Assembly (NCBI GenBank): GCA_001970955.1
Contig: MPUH01000083.1
Location: 50,451-114,450, forward strand
Length of the DNA stretch: 64,000 bases
Direction: 5' to 3'
From: Stentor coeruleus
Lineage: Eukaryota > Ciliophora > Heterotrichea > Heterotrichida > Stentoridae
Part shown: positions 20,913 to 32,430 of the stretch, one piece after another
How positions within the stretch are numbered: the first letter of the stretch is position 1
Layout: each line of letters starts with the position of its first letter
The notes under the pieces: generated by a model
Told to the model about the DNA's origin: nothing
The model's input: the letters and a program-made list of their open reading frames with translations, nothing else
Databases searched by the model: none
Position numbers and translations under genes: made by a program

Positions 20913-23591
20913 TTAAAATTCTTCATCCCAATGTGGGTTTTTCGACTTAAAAGTATTCCTATTCCCTCCTCTTTCTTCAAATGATATAACTTGACTAATA
21001 TTCCTAATATTCTTAAAAGCCTTTTCTATTTCCCAATTTAAATTAGGAATCACTGGGATATAAGGAGGTTCAACTTTCTTTTCAAACAACCCTTCCCAGT
21101 CTATATTTTTTAAACATGGGTGTAATTTCAGATTATCTATACTTCCTCCACTACGAGAAGCAGGATTTTTGCTTAAAAGCTGCTCAATAAAACTTTTTAA
21201 TTCATTAGTTGGTTTTGCATAACCTGGGTATGTAATTTTCCCTTCAAGAACTTTTTCATATATCGTATAAGAATCAGACTCACCTTCACCAAATGGAACT
21301 CCACCACAAATAAATTCATAAACCATAATTCCTAAACTCCAGTAATCAGCGCTTATCCCATACCCTTTTCCCAAAATAACTTCTGGGGCCATATAATGAG
21401 GTGTGCCAATCATCGTATAGCTTCTTGATTCAACAATTTTCGCTGTGCCAAAATCTATAAGCTTTGGGTATCCTTCTTCATCAATCATAATATTTTCAGG
21501 TTTTAAATCCCTATATACAATATCCCTCTCATGCAAATGTTCAAAAATTATAATAAGACAACTAGCAAAAAACAAAGAATCTTCATTAGAAATAAGCCCA
21601 AGTTCTCTAATAACATCAAACAAATCCTGCCCTCTGACATACTCCAAAAGAAAATACAATCTTTTTTCATCTTTAAAAGTTTTAATCAGCTTCAAAATCA
21701 ACATATGATTAAGTTGCATAAGTATTTTCCTTTCAAGAATAAGACTATCTTGAACTTTTTCATTATCAATTTTTTTCCTGTCTATAGTTTTCAATGCGTA
21801 AAGGTTTTTTTTTGTTTTATGTGCTGATAGGAAAACATTCCCAAACATCCCATGGCCTAGTTTTTTTATAATAATCAAATCGTCTAAAGTTATATTGTCA
21901 TCCTGCATTTGAATACGTTTTTGTAGCATTAATCTCATTCTTTCATCTATAACCCTAAAAAAATCTGATTTATGAAGAACCCAACATTCAGTTTTAGACT
22001 GTGCGCGTATAGTTGCAGTTCTTAATTCATTAAACAAAATTGACCTTTCACCAAAGTAGTCTAGTTTATTGATAGTTCTTAATAAGACATCATTTCTTAT
22101 AACCTCAACACGACCAAGTTTTACAACATAAAAAGAATCCCCTTGAGCTCCTTGACTGAATATAATCTGCCCTTCTTCATATTCTTGTATTTTTAGAAGC
22201 CCAACAAGTGTTTTTATTTTTTCTTGACTTAGACTATGAAACAGATTGACTTTTTTTAGAACTTTTAACACTTCGCTGTCTATTCCTAGTTTATCAAGAT
22301 TACCACCTATGATATGATTGAAATCTTCTTTAGTAATACTGGCTATATCTACACGACCCATTGCTGTAAGTTCTTCATATTTAGAATCATCTTCTGTTGT
22401 AACATCATCACCTAAAAGACTTAAAAGATCAGCTACTATCTGGTTTTGATTATTCTTGAGTTTACCATTAGCTACAACGTAAAATCTTTCATTTTTTTTG
22501 GTACCTTCTTTGATGACGACTTCATTTGGTTCAAAAGTTGAAACTTTCATGTTGTTTACTAAGGTTTTTGCTTGTGTTTCTGTAAGTTGGCTTAGTTGCT
22601 GGCTTCTGTCAAAGGCCATGCGGATAGAGTTCCTGTAGATTATCTGTGAAAATTGAGAACCAAGAGCTTTGGTTAGGTCTTCTCTACCTATGACTAAACA
22701 TTTTGTATTTGAAGTTGCTGTTATTGTTGCTGTCCTTGGTGTTCCATATAAAAGTGCTTGTTCGCCAAAATATTCTCCAGCAGTCATGTTTCTTAAGATT
22801 GTTTCTTCTCGAGTGCAAACTACTGTTCCTTCTTTGATGATATAAAAAAGATCCCCAGTCTCGCCTTCAGTGACGATTTTTTGCGATTCACTGTAATCCA
22901 CTGTGGATATTGAAGTTAGAAGTAGTTCTTTTTGTAAAGATGTCAGGATTTTAAACATTGGCACTGTTTCAATAAAAGCTTTATTCTGAGAGTAATTTGC
23001 CACATTGATTGCTTGCACAGCTTGTCGAAAAGTTACACGGTCTACTCCCCACAGATTGCTCATCTCTAAAGTTTTCACACTTGCGCTTCTAGGCTTATCT
23101 TGTAACAAAGCCATCTCACCAAAACTATCTCCAGGAAAAAGTATATTCACCCTAATCCCATTAACCAAGACTTCTACTTTTCCAGCAGCTAATACAAAAA
23201 AGTTATTCCCTGGTTTGCCTTGCTCTATAACATATGACCCTTCTGGCATTGAATAATATTTCATCTCTTGCATGATAAGATCTTGTTGTTCTTTTGAAAG
23301 GTTTTTGAATATGAAATGTTTGTTTAGTGAATTGTATATTAACTGTAAGTCATGGGGTGATTTAATTTTAGAAGTGACAATCGCATCTGGGGCATCTCTT
23401 ACAAAAGAGTCTTCATGCCGTTTGTCAATAACTGGAGCTTTGCTTTTAACTGATTTACGTTCTAGTCCTGGGGGAAAAGATTTGTGAAAAGATGAGCTGT
23501 CTTGAGCGTTTTTGGATGAAACTGATTTACTATCAGCAATGCTTTCTAGATTGTGTTCTTCTAGTGACTTATTTTGCAAACAATTTCCCAT
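20913..23591 (-). CDS. cGMP-dependent protein kinase (PKG) with four CNB domains
   Basis: An 892-aa protein. N-terminus MGNCLQNKS is a myristoylation/palmitoylation signal. Cyclic-nucleotide domains 1, 2 and 4 have intact phosphate-binding cassettes (FGEMALLQDKPRSA at 157, FGEQALLYGTPRTA at 275, FGERSILFNELRTA at 513). The third (about 345-440) lacks the FGE and Arg and is probably structural. Kinase domain from about 570: Gly loop GHGMFG at 579-584, YALK, YRDLKPEN, DFG, MAPE; AGC tail with the hydrophobic stretch near NLNWEIEKAF. The arrangement matches the alveolate PKG with a degenerate third CNB domain. The gatekeeper (LYFLLEYV) is Leu, not the Thr seen in apicomplexan PKG. Expected role: cGMP signalling at membranes or cilia. 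Confidence 0.92.
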   Translation of the reverse strand: MGNCLQNKSLEEHNLESIADSKSVSSKNAQDSSSFHKSFPPGLERKSVKSKAPVIDKRHEDSFVRDAPDAIVTSKIKSPHDLQLIYNSLNKHFIFKNLSKEQQDLIMQEMKYYSMPEGSYVIEQGKPGNNFFVLAAGKVEVLVNGIRVNILFPGDSFGEMALLQDKPRSASVKTLEMSNLWGVDRVTFRQAVQAINVANYSQNKAFIETVPMFKILTSLQKELLLTSISTVDYSESQKIVTEGETGDLFYIIKEGTVVCTREETILRNMTAGEYFGEQALLYGTPRTATITATSNTKCLVIGREDLTKALGSQFSQIIYRNSIRMAFDRSQQLSQLTETQAKTLVNNMKVSTFEPNEVVIKEGTKKNERFYVVANGKLKNNQNQIVADLLSLLGDDVTTEDDSKYEELTAMGRVDIASITKEDFNHIIGGNLDKLGIDSEVLKVLKKVNLFHSLSQEKIKTLVGLLKIQEYEEGQIIFSQGAQGDSFYVVKLGRVEVIRNDVLLRTINKLDYFGERSILFNELRTATIRAQSKTECWVLHKSDFFRVIDERMRLMLQKRIQMQDDNITLDDLIIIKKLGHGMFGNVFLSAHKTKKNLYALKTIDRKKIDNEKVQDSLILERKILMQLNHMLILKLIKTFKDEKRLYFLLEYVRGQDLFDVIRELGLISNEDSLFFASCLIIIFEHLHERDIVYRDLKPENIMIDEEGYPKLIDFGTAKIVESRSYTMIGTPHYMAPEVILGKGYGISADYWSLGIMVYEFICGGVPFGEGESDSYTIYEKVLEGKITYPGYAKPTNELKSFIEQLLSKNPASRSGGSIDNLKLHPCLKNIDWEGLFEKKVEPPYIPVIPNLNWEIEKAFKNIRNISQVISFEERGGNRNTFKSKNPHWDEEF

Positions 23592-25166
23592 TTTGCAAAT
23601 GGTATTATAATTATATTTAAGGAGATGGAAACAAGGAGGGTTTATGACTAAATATTATGTCTGGTACTTGTGGTATTGGACATTTTATATGAAATAATGT
23701 AAATTTATTAATAGATACTAGTAATCTTCTTGGTAATAAGAAAATAACTTTAAGGTGTTGTATATTTTTGTATAAATCAAAAAAATTGAACTTGATCATT
23801 TTTATTTTTAATGGATTTATTTATGCTATCGAATTCAAAGATTTAGAAATAATGAATATCCTAATGAAAATAATGTTAGAAGACTAAGTTTGACATAAAA
23901 CTTATTTTTAATGTAATAGTTCTTTATGTTGTAAATATAAAAAATAAATTACTATATAGAGATTTTTGTTTAAAATTTAAGAGATGTTTGAATTATTTAA
24001 AAAATAAACACTAGGAAGAAATATTAGAAGAAGCAAAGAAACAGAAGTGAAGGAGAAAAAATACAAAACGCAAGGGAAAGATTAAAGTAATCCAAATTGA
24101 GTTATAAAGAGAAAATGCAAATTAGCATTAAAGCCAAACAGATAATAATAATGATCATAATCATATTCTTTAAGTAAGACTTTTATACTAATCAACTATT
24201 GATGATAATATTCTTAGTTGAGTATTAAGGAAAATTGGCAACAATAAACTTTTATAACTTTTTCATATGCATTTTATGAAATGATAAATAATCAAATAAT
24301 TTTCACAATGTAAGAAGATTATTTAATACTAGATAATACAAAAAGCATAATAAGTCTCTAATTTATCGTTTAATGTGCTGGCAAGCAACAATAAGTTTTT
24401 TAATAAATATGTATTTATTGATACTAAATTTATTTATCTTTGAAAATTGTAAAAGTTAGATAGTTTTTGCATAAGCATATATATATAATTGTCTGAAGTA
24501 TAAAATTATTTCACAAGAAGCTTTTGGATAGGAAATAAATGTTTATTTAATTTTCTTAAATTTTCAGTGATTTTTCATAAAAGAATTGTCTGTAAGCATA
24601 ATCCTTCCGGTTTTTTAGCATTGCATCTTATCTAGGATAATAAATATTATATTTTTAAGATAAAAAAAGCTATTTTCACTATAAAACCAGGCAGACCATC
24701 TTCACCTGTGTTTAAATTTTTATCAAATCAACTATTAGAAAATTATTAAAAATAAAACTAGAGTGATTTTATAAACTTTTTACAAAGTGAATCCAATATA
24801 AAATTATATTGTATTAAATTTACATAAAGTCATAATCGGTTCTTTCGATAAAAAATGACTTTTCAAATTTTTGTATATTCAAACCCTTAATATTTTCCCC
24901 GTTATGCAAAACAACAAAATTATATTGACATTAATTATTTAATCTTTCAATATTTACTCAATTTTAATGTGATTTCTTGTAATTAAAAACTACAATAGAG
25001 AATAAACTACTTAGATATGTGCTAATATTTTAATTTTAGAGTAAGAGATTGAGATGCCAAATTGATGAAATTTCATATACATATCGAGATTTAATCATAT
25101 ATATAATACCATGATTATCATAATAGGATATCAAATATGTTGACTGAAAAAAATAATGGATATAAA
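23592..25166. other. Spacer before the tandem array, about 1.6 kb
   Basis: Very AT-rich with no gene seen. The first 200 bp are C-poor on the + strand (upstream of PKG). The rest lacks the strong skew of ordinary spacers and resembles the array spacers in base composition. Confidence 0.5.
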
Positions 25167-25808
25167 ATGGATTTATCGTATGATAGTAAGGTTAGAAAAG
25201 TATTTTTTTCACAGAAAATGCACTGCTTAATAGATGAATTTTCCTTTAAAGTAGAGCAGCAATTTAATTTCAGATTCTATGAGCTAAAAAATCTATTATA
25301 TCAAACCATGGCGGAGCTTTTCCTTAGTGAAATTGAAATTTTAGCTTGGCTGATATATTTAGAAAAAATTGACATAACAGTGTATGCCCATGATTTAAAA
25401 AGGTTTCTTATCTGTGTTGGTTTACATGCAAAAAATAGACTTGGCAGCCCAATCGAAATTTTTCTAGATAAATTCAAAGAAAAAGACCCTGAAATTATCG
25501 ATAAATTTGAAGCTTGGACCAAGTTAAGCAAGCTTAGTACAAATATTTCAACTATAGAGTTAGCAAAGAAGTATAGAGAGCTCAGTACACTTAAGGATAT
25601 CAATCAAATCAATTACAATTTTTATTTGAATGATATCCTCAGATCCTGTACAATCTACCAAAAGCAAACCATGGATAACACACTAGATTTATCCCTTAAT
25701 ATTGAAAATATCAACTTTAAGAAGAATATTTTCCAAATATATATGAGGTCGAAAAAAATTGAAACTCAAGAATACGATCTTAATGAGTTTGATCGTATAG
25801 ACGTCTAA
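25167..25808 (+). CDS. Array family protein, copy 1 (unknown function, 213 aa)
   Basis: First of five tandem paralogues. From ATG 25167 it is 642 nt, the same length as every other copy; an in-frame ATG at 25137 would add ten residues. I do not recognise the family. It is predicted to be all-helical, with no signal peptide, clear membrane segment or metal motif. Best conserved blocks across copies: FYQT(I/M)(T/A)EL with LSEIEI(L)AWLIY, then FLI-VGLHAK--LGS-I, then INYNFYLNDILRSCTIYQKQ, and the acidic tail QEYDLNEFDRIDV. Diverged N-terminus (KVRKVFFSQKMHCLIDEF) closest to copy 3. Preceded by ATGGATATAAA, the upstream-ATG element shared by the family. Confidence 0.75.
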   Translation: MDLSYDSKVRKVFFSQKMHCLIDEFSFKVEQQFNFRFYELKNLLYQTMAELFLSEIEILAWLIYLEKIDITVYAHDLKRFLICVGLHAKNRLGSPIEIFLDKFKEKDPEIIDKFEAWTKLSKLSTNISTIELAKKYRELSTLKDINQINYNFYLNDILRSCTIYQKQTMDNTLDLSLNIENINFKKNIFQIYMRSKKIETQEYDLNEFDRIDV

Positions 25809-28265
25809 GGCATAATTAAAATATAACCTAAACTACCATATATTAAGTATACATTTTTCTATGGCCCTTTATAAATTCTGGTTAAAAAGTATTTGCGACA
25901 CAAATACCTTTCGGAGTGTGATTATATTTATATTCATTGATGATAAAATATATTTGAGTATTATTAGCTTTTGGTCTGGTTTTTTACTATGCTCATTGGA
26001 CAAAAATTGCGTCTAAATTTTTCCATTGCGAATTTCTCTGATTTTCTTTGATTAATTTGAGGAAATTAATTGGGGTTACTTGAGAGTGCTCACTTTTCAA
26101 TTTTCTACCACTTCGACTAGATTTTATCAAAGCATTGCGTTTAAAAAGAATTTTCTGTTACTTCATAAAGTTTTAGATTTATATTGGAGTTATTACTAAA
26201 TAAACAACTAACTTATAGCCCCTGTACGAGAGATTTAGATTAACAAGGACTATAAAGTTCACATAAGTCTTAATAAAAGTTCGCGCTTATTTGCGAGCAT
26301 ATATAATCTTAACTCTGACTTAAATTTTTTAAATCATTTTATATAAAATGAAACATCTTAGCTTTTGCTTTCATTAGGTCTAAGGTATTATAAAATTCAA
26401 TTCTGATTCCATTGAGTAATGATATCTAGGATTTAAAATACATAAATATTTATTTCATATATAGTATGGATATTAGTATAGTCATTTTTTATAAGTAGGT
26501 AAGGTTCTTCAATGAAAAAAAGCTTATAAAATGAATTCATTTTTTTTTCTGGAACTTATCTGATAATTATGCACTTATTTAGATGCGAAATTGAATTCAG
26601 AATTTGATTAAAATGCATAAAAAATAATGATTAAACATAGAAATTACTTAATAATAGTTATTTATAATTTTCGTATGTGTGTCTAAAATTTTCAATACTA
26701 TAGCATTTACGGAAAGCTTTATTATATATACAAATGAATATACCCTTGTTGTTGCATTCTTAGTACGATAAGTATAATTTGGGCAAAAAAAAAATCATTG
26801 CCTAGTTTTCATAAAAATCGACTATTATCAAAGCACAATTGTCAAAAAAACTTTACTAATGAAATAAAAGCATTATATTAAAAATCGCCTTTAAATTGTA
26901 TAAATTGTATAAATTACAATAAAGTCCTCAAAACGCAATTTAGATTAGGTGGTGAAGTAACCAAAACGCAAAGTGTATCACGTAGCAGCCAAAGATTTTC
27001 GTAAGCAAAACACCAAACCTCTTACATCTCCACCTCAAGACATCCATTCAGAATCTAAGCATATTAATCAACTTCCCAAATTATCATTTCAAGAAATTTG
27101 CTTAAAATATAAGTTTACCAAATCCTATCACATTCTCAAGACATTTCCTTAGTTTTCAAGCCTTTCATGAAAATCTTCTCATTTCAATGCATAAATTAGA
27201 ATTCAAATCTATCAAGCAAATCCTTTTATCATTCATCAGCAACTTCAATAATTAATTTTTATCTCAAGCTTACAGATTTGATGCTAAGAAAATAAAATCC
27301 AGCGTTTTCTATAGTAAATTCTACAAAATATGATTTTTTTCTAAGTGACATAAAAGCATTTGCAAATTTAAAACTGAGGAAATTATAAATCTACTTATAG
27401 CATTAATGAAAGTAGTGGAAAATTTTATCACTTAGATATGCCGAATCATGAAAGTTATCAATTTTTGTATAGAGATAACTTAATAGAGTGGATTTTAAAT
27501 TAACATTGATTGATTTTATTATAGTGGAGATTTTCATCAATTATAGTACAACTTTCTTGAGTCTGTAAACTTAGCATTACAGAAATTTTAATATTTCTGA
27601 TGCCTTTTTGATGAAAATAATCCCACTTAAATAGAAATTCTAATAAAATATCATAATCATAAGTTTACTGTATTATTTTCTCAAATTGTTAAATAAAAGT
27701 TGAATGTATGTTATATTGATTGTTTAATATATCTAATATATATATTAAGATTATAAACAATGCAAGAAATTCAACTTTAAGCGGTAAAAATACTAAACTT
27801 AAGAATCAAATCATTTTTTTGTATATACAATTCATCTTCGATAAGAAATCATGTTTTTTTCCTTTTTCTCTATATTTTTCAATGCAATTATCAAGATTTT
27901 ATTTTAGAAATTAAAGTATTTATTGCGAACTTTATTCAAGCAAAAAAATATTCATCCTATAAATTAATATAGTGTTTTTTTGTTGTCTGAAATTGCTCGT
28001 TTCGCATTCTCAATTTGCCTATTTTTTGTTTTTTCTGCTATAGAATATTTTTAATAAGATTTCCTTAAGAGTCAGTATTTCAATTTTCTACTTAATATAT
28101 TCTATGACAGTTATACTGTCTTAATCATTATATAAATTATTTTATTATTGAACAAAACTTAGAAGATTTTTTATTTTATTTTTTTGCATATTTTATCAAA
28201 GTTTGCAAATACAGTAATGAATATAATATCATTCTTTGGTTTGAATATTTAATGGACATATAAAA
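25809..28265. other. Array spacer 1 to 2 (type I)
   Basis: About 2.5 kb, AT-rich. It is homologous to the 3-to-4 spacer in several blocks: for example near 27600 with 33800, near 27720-27850 with 34950-35080, and near 28000 with 35160. Its middle holds the decayed relic of the second cassette gene. It starts with a block shared downstream of several copies (TTTATAAATTCTGG and variants). Confidence 0.65.
27180..27560 (+). pseudogene. Relic of the 274-aa cassette gene (spacer 1 to 2)
   Basis: The reading FKSIKQILLSFISNFNN from 27196 matches FKSIAQVLPPFINNPN in the intact gene at 41401. Further on, nucleotide similarity persists around the FYNN-LFLDEIR region and the end of exon 1 (compare TTGATTGATTTTATTATAG with TTGACTGATTCGATGATAA). 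Many stops and frame changes; it cannot make the protein. Confidence 0.55.
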
Positions 28266-28907
28266 ATGGAATCAGAGCGTGATAATAAGATTGAAAGAGC
28301 AGTTTATTCGCAAAAAAGTGGTATTTTAATAGACTCGTTTCTGTGCAAGGTAGAGCCAGAGCTAAATTTCAGATGCTACGAGCTCAGGAGCTTATTTTAT
28401 CAAACCATTGCTGAGCTTTCTCTTAGCGAAATCGAAATTATAGCTTGGCTATTTTATATTGAAAAAATTGGGATGAACGTGAACTCCTGTAATGCTAAAG
28501 AATTTCTTATTTTCGTAGGTTTGCATTCAAAAATTTGTCTTGGAAATGACATTAAATTGTTCCTAGAAAAATTTAAAGCAAAAAACCCTAGGACTTATGA
28601 GAAATTTAAGGTTTGGAGTAATTCAAATGAGCAAAAACCTAATATCTCTACTATAGAATTAGGAAAAAAATATAGGGAACTCAGTCAGTATAGGGGTGCC
28701 AATGAAATAAATTATAACTTTTATTTGAATGACATCCTTAGATCATGTACGGTCTATCAAAAACAAAATATTGGTAATGCATTTGATTTATCACTTAAAG
28801 TCGAAAAAATCAACTCAAGGGAAAATATTTTCCAAATAAAAAAGAAGGTGAAGATATTTGAAGTTCAAGAATATGATCTTAAAGAATTTGATCGTATTGA
28901 TGCCTAA
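28266..28907 (+). CDS. Array family protein, copy 2 (unknown function, 213 aa)
   Basis: Exactly 642 nt. Its N-terminus (DNKIERAVYSQKSGILIDSF) is nearly that of copy 4, so these two share a recent ancestor. It keeps all family blocks: FYQTIAELSLSEIEIIAWLF, FLIFVGLHSKICLG, NYNFYLNDILRSCTVYQKQ and the tail EYDLKEFDRIDA. It has several Cys residues in the middle third, one of them (LRSC) invariant in all copies. Just upstream lies ATGGACATATAA, a three-codon upstream frame ending two bases before the start codon; the identical element precedes copy 4. No intron is needed. Function unknown. Confidence 0.8.
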   Translation: MESERDNKIERAVYSQKSGILIDSFLCKVEPELNFRCYELRSLFYQTIAELSLSEIEIIAWLFYIEKIGMNVNSCNAKEFLIFVGLHSKICLGNDIKLFLEKFKAKNPRTYEKFKVWSNSNEQKPNISTIELGKKYRELSQYRGANEINYNFYLNDILRSCTVYQKQNIGNAFDLSLKVEKINSRENIFQIKKKVKIFEVQEYDLKEFDRIDA

Positions 28908-29690
28908 GTCCTATTAATTTAACTAGCCTAATAGTACTTTAATATAGACCTAGACTATTATATATTAAGTATATACATTTTATTAGAATGGCATTTATAA
29001 ATTCTGGCTGTAAACATCTTGCTCTATAAACATATTTCTACTGCATTTCATTTGATATTTTTTAATGCTATAAACACTTAAACTTCTTTAATTTCGCTTT
29101 TCTTTTTGTGTCTCATTTTGCTTGGCTCATCTTGAAATTTCAACTTTGAGTTTTCTTTTTAGTTTCTAGTTTGATTGAGGAAAACTGTTGAGCGTGCTTA
29201 AGCGATGTTATCTTTCAATTTTCTAGCACTGCGGTTGGTGCCTCTGTTGAATTTAATTTTTACATGATAACTTTTGTTGCCTTCATACACATTTCTATTC
29301 CATTCGAGTTTGGAATTAAGATTGCAAGCAGCTTATAACCCTTCACGAGTTATGCTAGATTAAAGTGAGGCACTAAAGTTCCACTATACTTTAATTCAAT
29401 TCGCCACTTTCTTGAAACAATTAACTTTGATCCTTTGTCTTCACCATTTATATAAATATTTCATTAAGCCATTATAATTACAAGAATTTTAACTTTTGCA
29501 TAGGTTTGACTTAGTTTTGATATAAATACAAGCTACTTAAAATTTTTCTGGCTTGGGTGGTTCGTGAAATCCAGGCTATTTTAAGCATAAAATATTTTTT
29601 TCTTCTATGGTATGTGTACTATGCTGAGGGCACTTTTTTTATCAGGAACTAAGGCTCTTTAATAAAAATTATTACTTCTTGAATTAAAAC

Positions 29691-29767
29691 GCTTAAGATA
29701 AGCTAATAAAATGAATTCCATGTTTTCTNGCTTAAGATAAGCTAATAAAATGAATTCCATGTTTTCT
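29691..29767. repeat. Assembly join with duplicated ends (N at 29729)
   Basis: Bases 29691-29728 and 29730-29767 are the same 38 nt around one N. Confidence 0.9.
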
Positions 29768-30198
29768 GATTAAATGATAAATGATTAAATACTAATTTTG
29801 ATAAATATATAGATCCGAGTTGATTGAGTACACTTAGAATGAGTGAAAAGAAATCCTTGAAAAAGATAGAGAAAATTATTTTAACAACACTGCGAAAAAA
29901 AAAAAAAAAATTTTTTTCGTAACCAAGGTTCGTGATTTTAAAGACTTTAAATATAATATAGTAGATGAAAGTATTAGAAGTAGTTTAAATGTGTTATTTT
30001 TAGATTTTCTAGTATGATTAGTATACTTTTTGATAATTCAGTCCTTATCGGATATGAAACGAACATATTAAATCAAATGAATTTAGTTATAGTTAAGTGT
30101 GAAATATTAATATTTAAACTTATGAAGAATGATTGATTGATTAAAAAATGAATTTTTGTAGGTTTTTTAAAAGTTGCGAGGTGTCTTGCAAATGGCGT

Positions 30199-30275
30199 AA
30201 CATAAAATTTAGTTGTTAATCTGATGTTACTAAGCANAACATAAAATTTAGTTGTTAATCTGATGTTGCTAAGCA
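30199..30275. repeat. Assembly join with duplicated ends (N at 30237)
   Basis: Bases 30199-30236 and 30238-30275 are 38 nt with one A/G difference around one N. Confidence 0.9.
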
Positions 30276-30808
30276 CTGCAAACTTAGATAATTTTATATA
30301 TCAATTAAAGTAGTTTATATACAAAAGCTTCACTTGTAAGGCTAAATGGAAAGGCAATAAATTTTATGTTTCTGGCCTTATCTGATATGAAAATTATAAT
30401 TATATGACTATAATTTTTTTATACCCTATATAAATATATTAGCAAATAATAATGCTTCAATGCATAGCTTTTAATAAACTACAATTGCATCTGTTGTATA
30501 GAAATAAAATATATGTATAATCTTAGTTTATATTTGTGATTGTGCATTTTCAAGTTTCTAAGAATTTTGCGATTATCATAAATTGTCTATTAATCCAAAC
30601 TTAGTTGAATTTTTTTATCTTTAGATATTGATAAAATCAAAAGTCAATTAGCCTAGAAACGGATTAGCTTCTAAAATTGTAAAAAAAAATAGAGAATAAA
30701 CAGGTTTATTTTACTTTGAAAGAATGATTAATTCAATATAAAGACTAGTAGAAACAGTAGTAATAGATAAATCAATGATCGTGTACATAAAATAATCATC
30801 AAGGAAGG

Positions 30809-31181
30809 AAATTAGCTTTCTAAATTTGGTTTTTTGGGTAAAGAAAGAAGACCTCTTATAGAATACTTTATTGAAACAGTGAAAGATAGAAAATGAAGTG
30901 CACTCATTGATGTGATTAAAAGAAGAATTGAACCTAGTACCTTAATTGTAAAATATAGATTGAATGCATATAAAGAATGCAAAAAATTGCTAGATTTGCA
31001 TCTGGAATTTGAATTTAATCTCATGAAATGCCAATTGTTCAAATAAACTTTAAAATCCTTCAGATAATGAAGTTCATACACAGAATATTCAAGATTTCTG
31101 GACTATTTCAAGAGAAACTTAAGAAAAAAAGGTATTAAAAGCATAAATGGTAAAATTGATCAGTACTTTGGCGAGTTTATG
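30809..31181 (+). mobile_element. Merlin (IS1595/ISXO2-like) transposase relic
   Basis: One reading frame gives GKERRPLIEYFIETVKDRK, then SALIDVIKRRIEPSTLIVKY, then RLNAYKECKKLLDLHLEFEF, and after broken codons YFKRNLRKKGIKSINGKIDQ leading to YFGEFM. This follows the ISXO2-like/Merlin DDE transposase core in order and spacing (G-x-E-R, I-P-G-S-T-I-like strand, A-Y, K-R-x-L, E-F). Four stops interrupt it, and the position of the second catalytic Asp is Tyr, so it is dead. I could not find its terminal repeats. Confidence 0.55.
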
Positions 31182-31788
31182 TAACAAACTGCATAGTTAT
31201 GAATTTATTGAAGATTCTCTGAATGAATTTAAGTTTTGCATGATAGAATTAGATAATAATCATGAAAAAGTTTTTAGAAATTTTTTCCTTTAGATTCAAA
31301 AATTCCTCTTTTTTATGTCTCTGCATGAATCATTGTCTATATAAAATATAAATTTAATCATAAAAATATATTACCTACGGTAAAAGTGGAAGTTCACAAT
31401 TTTTGTATACTTTGTTAATAAAAATTATACTTTTATTATTTAAATCAAAAATGAATTACTACAGAAAATCAAAATCATGAAGAAATTTTGGTATAAGTTG
31501 AAAAATGAATCTTTTAACAATGATTTCTTGCATGAAATTTTGTATTAATTTCTAGGTTAATTTAGTGTTTTTGAAAAACTCTTCAATAACACTATAAATT
31601 TCATAATTAATCATATAAGGATAGAACAATATTATTTAGTAAAAATTTGTACCATGTGAGAAATTCCTGTGATTAATAATAAGTTTCAGTAGCTTTTTTT
31701 TAAATAAAGAATGCTTTTATATTCATTATCTCAATATAATATCATAATATAGTAGCTAATGAATTAAATAGCCAATGGATGTATTAAA

Positions 31789-32430
31789 ATGAATTCGTCG
31801 AATGATACGAAGATTGAAAAGGTGTTGTTTTTACAAAATTATTACTGTTTGATAGATGCATTCCTCTTCAATCAAGACTCTCTACTGAATTTCAGATGTT
31901 ATGATCTTAGAAACATATTTTACCAAACTATTACTGAACTTTTTCTCAGTGAAATTGAGATTTTAGTTTGGCTGATTTATATTGAAGAAATAGGCATAAA
32001 ATCTGATACCTACAGTGTTAAAGAGTTTCTTATTTTCATAGGACTGCATGCCAAACTTAGTCTTGGAAGTGATATAAAAAAATTTCTAAGAAAATTCAAA
32101 GGAAAAAATCCTAGAATTTTTGAAAAATTCGAAGCCTGGAGCGAGTCAAACAAGCTTGATTTACATATTTCAACTGAAAAAATAGTAAAAAAGTATAAGG
32201 AACTCAATTCTTTTAAGGGTATCAGTAGAATAAATTATAATTTTTATTTGAACGATATCCTTAGATCATGTACAATCTATCAAAAGCAAACGGATAATAT
32301 TACTTTTGATTTATCCTTTGAAGTAGAAAAAAGCAACTCAAAGAAAAATATATTCCAAATAAAAAAGAAGCAGAAAATAGTTGAAGATCAAGAATATAAT
32401 CTTAGTGAGTTTGATCGTATAGATATCTAA
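31789..32430 (+). CDS. Array family protein, copy 3 (unknown function, 213 aa)
   Basis: 642 nt, intact. It is closest to copy 1 in its N-terminal third (KIEKVLFLQNYYCLIDAF against KVRKVFFSQKMHCLIDEF) and shares the central blocks LSEIEILVWLIYIEEIG, FLIFIGLHAKLSLGSDI and NYNFYLNDILRSCTIYQKQ, and the tail EYNLSEFDRIDI. Lys-rich in its middle (about residues 95-145). The upstream ATG element is present as ATGGATGTATTAAAATGA, a five-codon frame overlapping the real start by one base. No relation to a known family seen. Confidence 0.8.
   Translation: MNSSNDTKIEKVLFLQNYYCLIDAFLFNQDSLLNFRCYDLRNIFYQTITELFLSEIEILVWLIYIEEIGIKSDTYSVKEFLIFIGLHAKLSLGSDIKKFLRKFKGKNPRIFEKFEAWSESNKLDLHISTEKIVKKYKELNSFKGISRINYNFYLNDILRSCTIYQKQTDNITFDLSFEVEKSNSKKNIFQIKKKQKIVEDQEYNLSEFDRIDI

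Larger units (their letters stand above)
28908..31788. other. Array spacer 2 to 3 (type II, with insertion)
   Basis: About 2.9 kb. Homologous to the 4-to-5 spacer from its start to about 30690 (for example near 28988 with 37278, near 30110 with 38440, near 30590 with 38920), and again from about 31540. The stretch between, about 30700-31500, is absent from the 4-to-5 spacer and contains the transposase relic. Two assembly joins (29729, 30237) lie in it. Confidence 0.6.

Noticed and set aside
30812-31081. Minus-strand frame of 89 codons in spacer 2-3.
   Set aside because: It is antisense to the transposase relic and has no protein-like features of its own.
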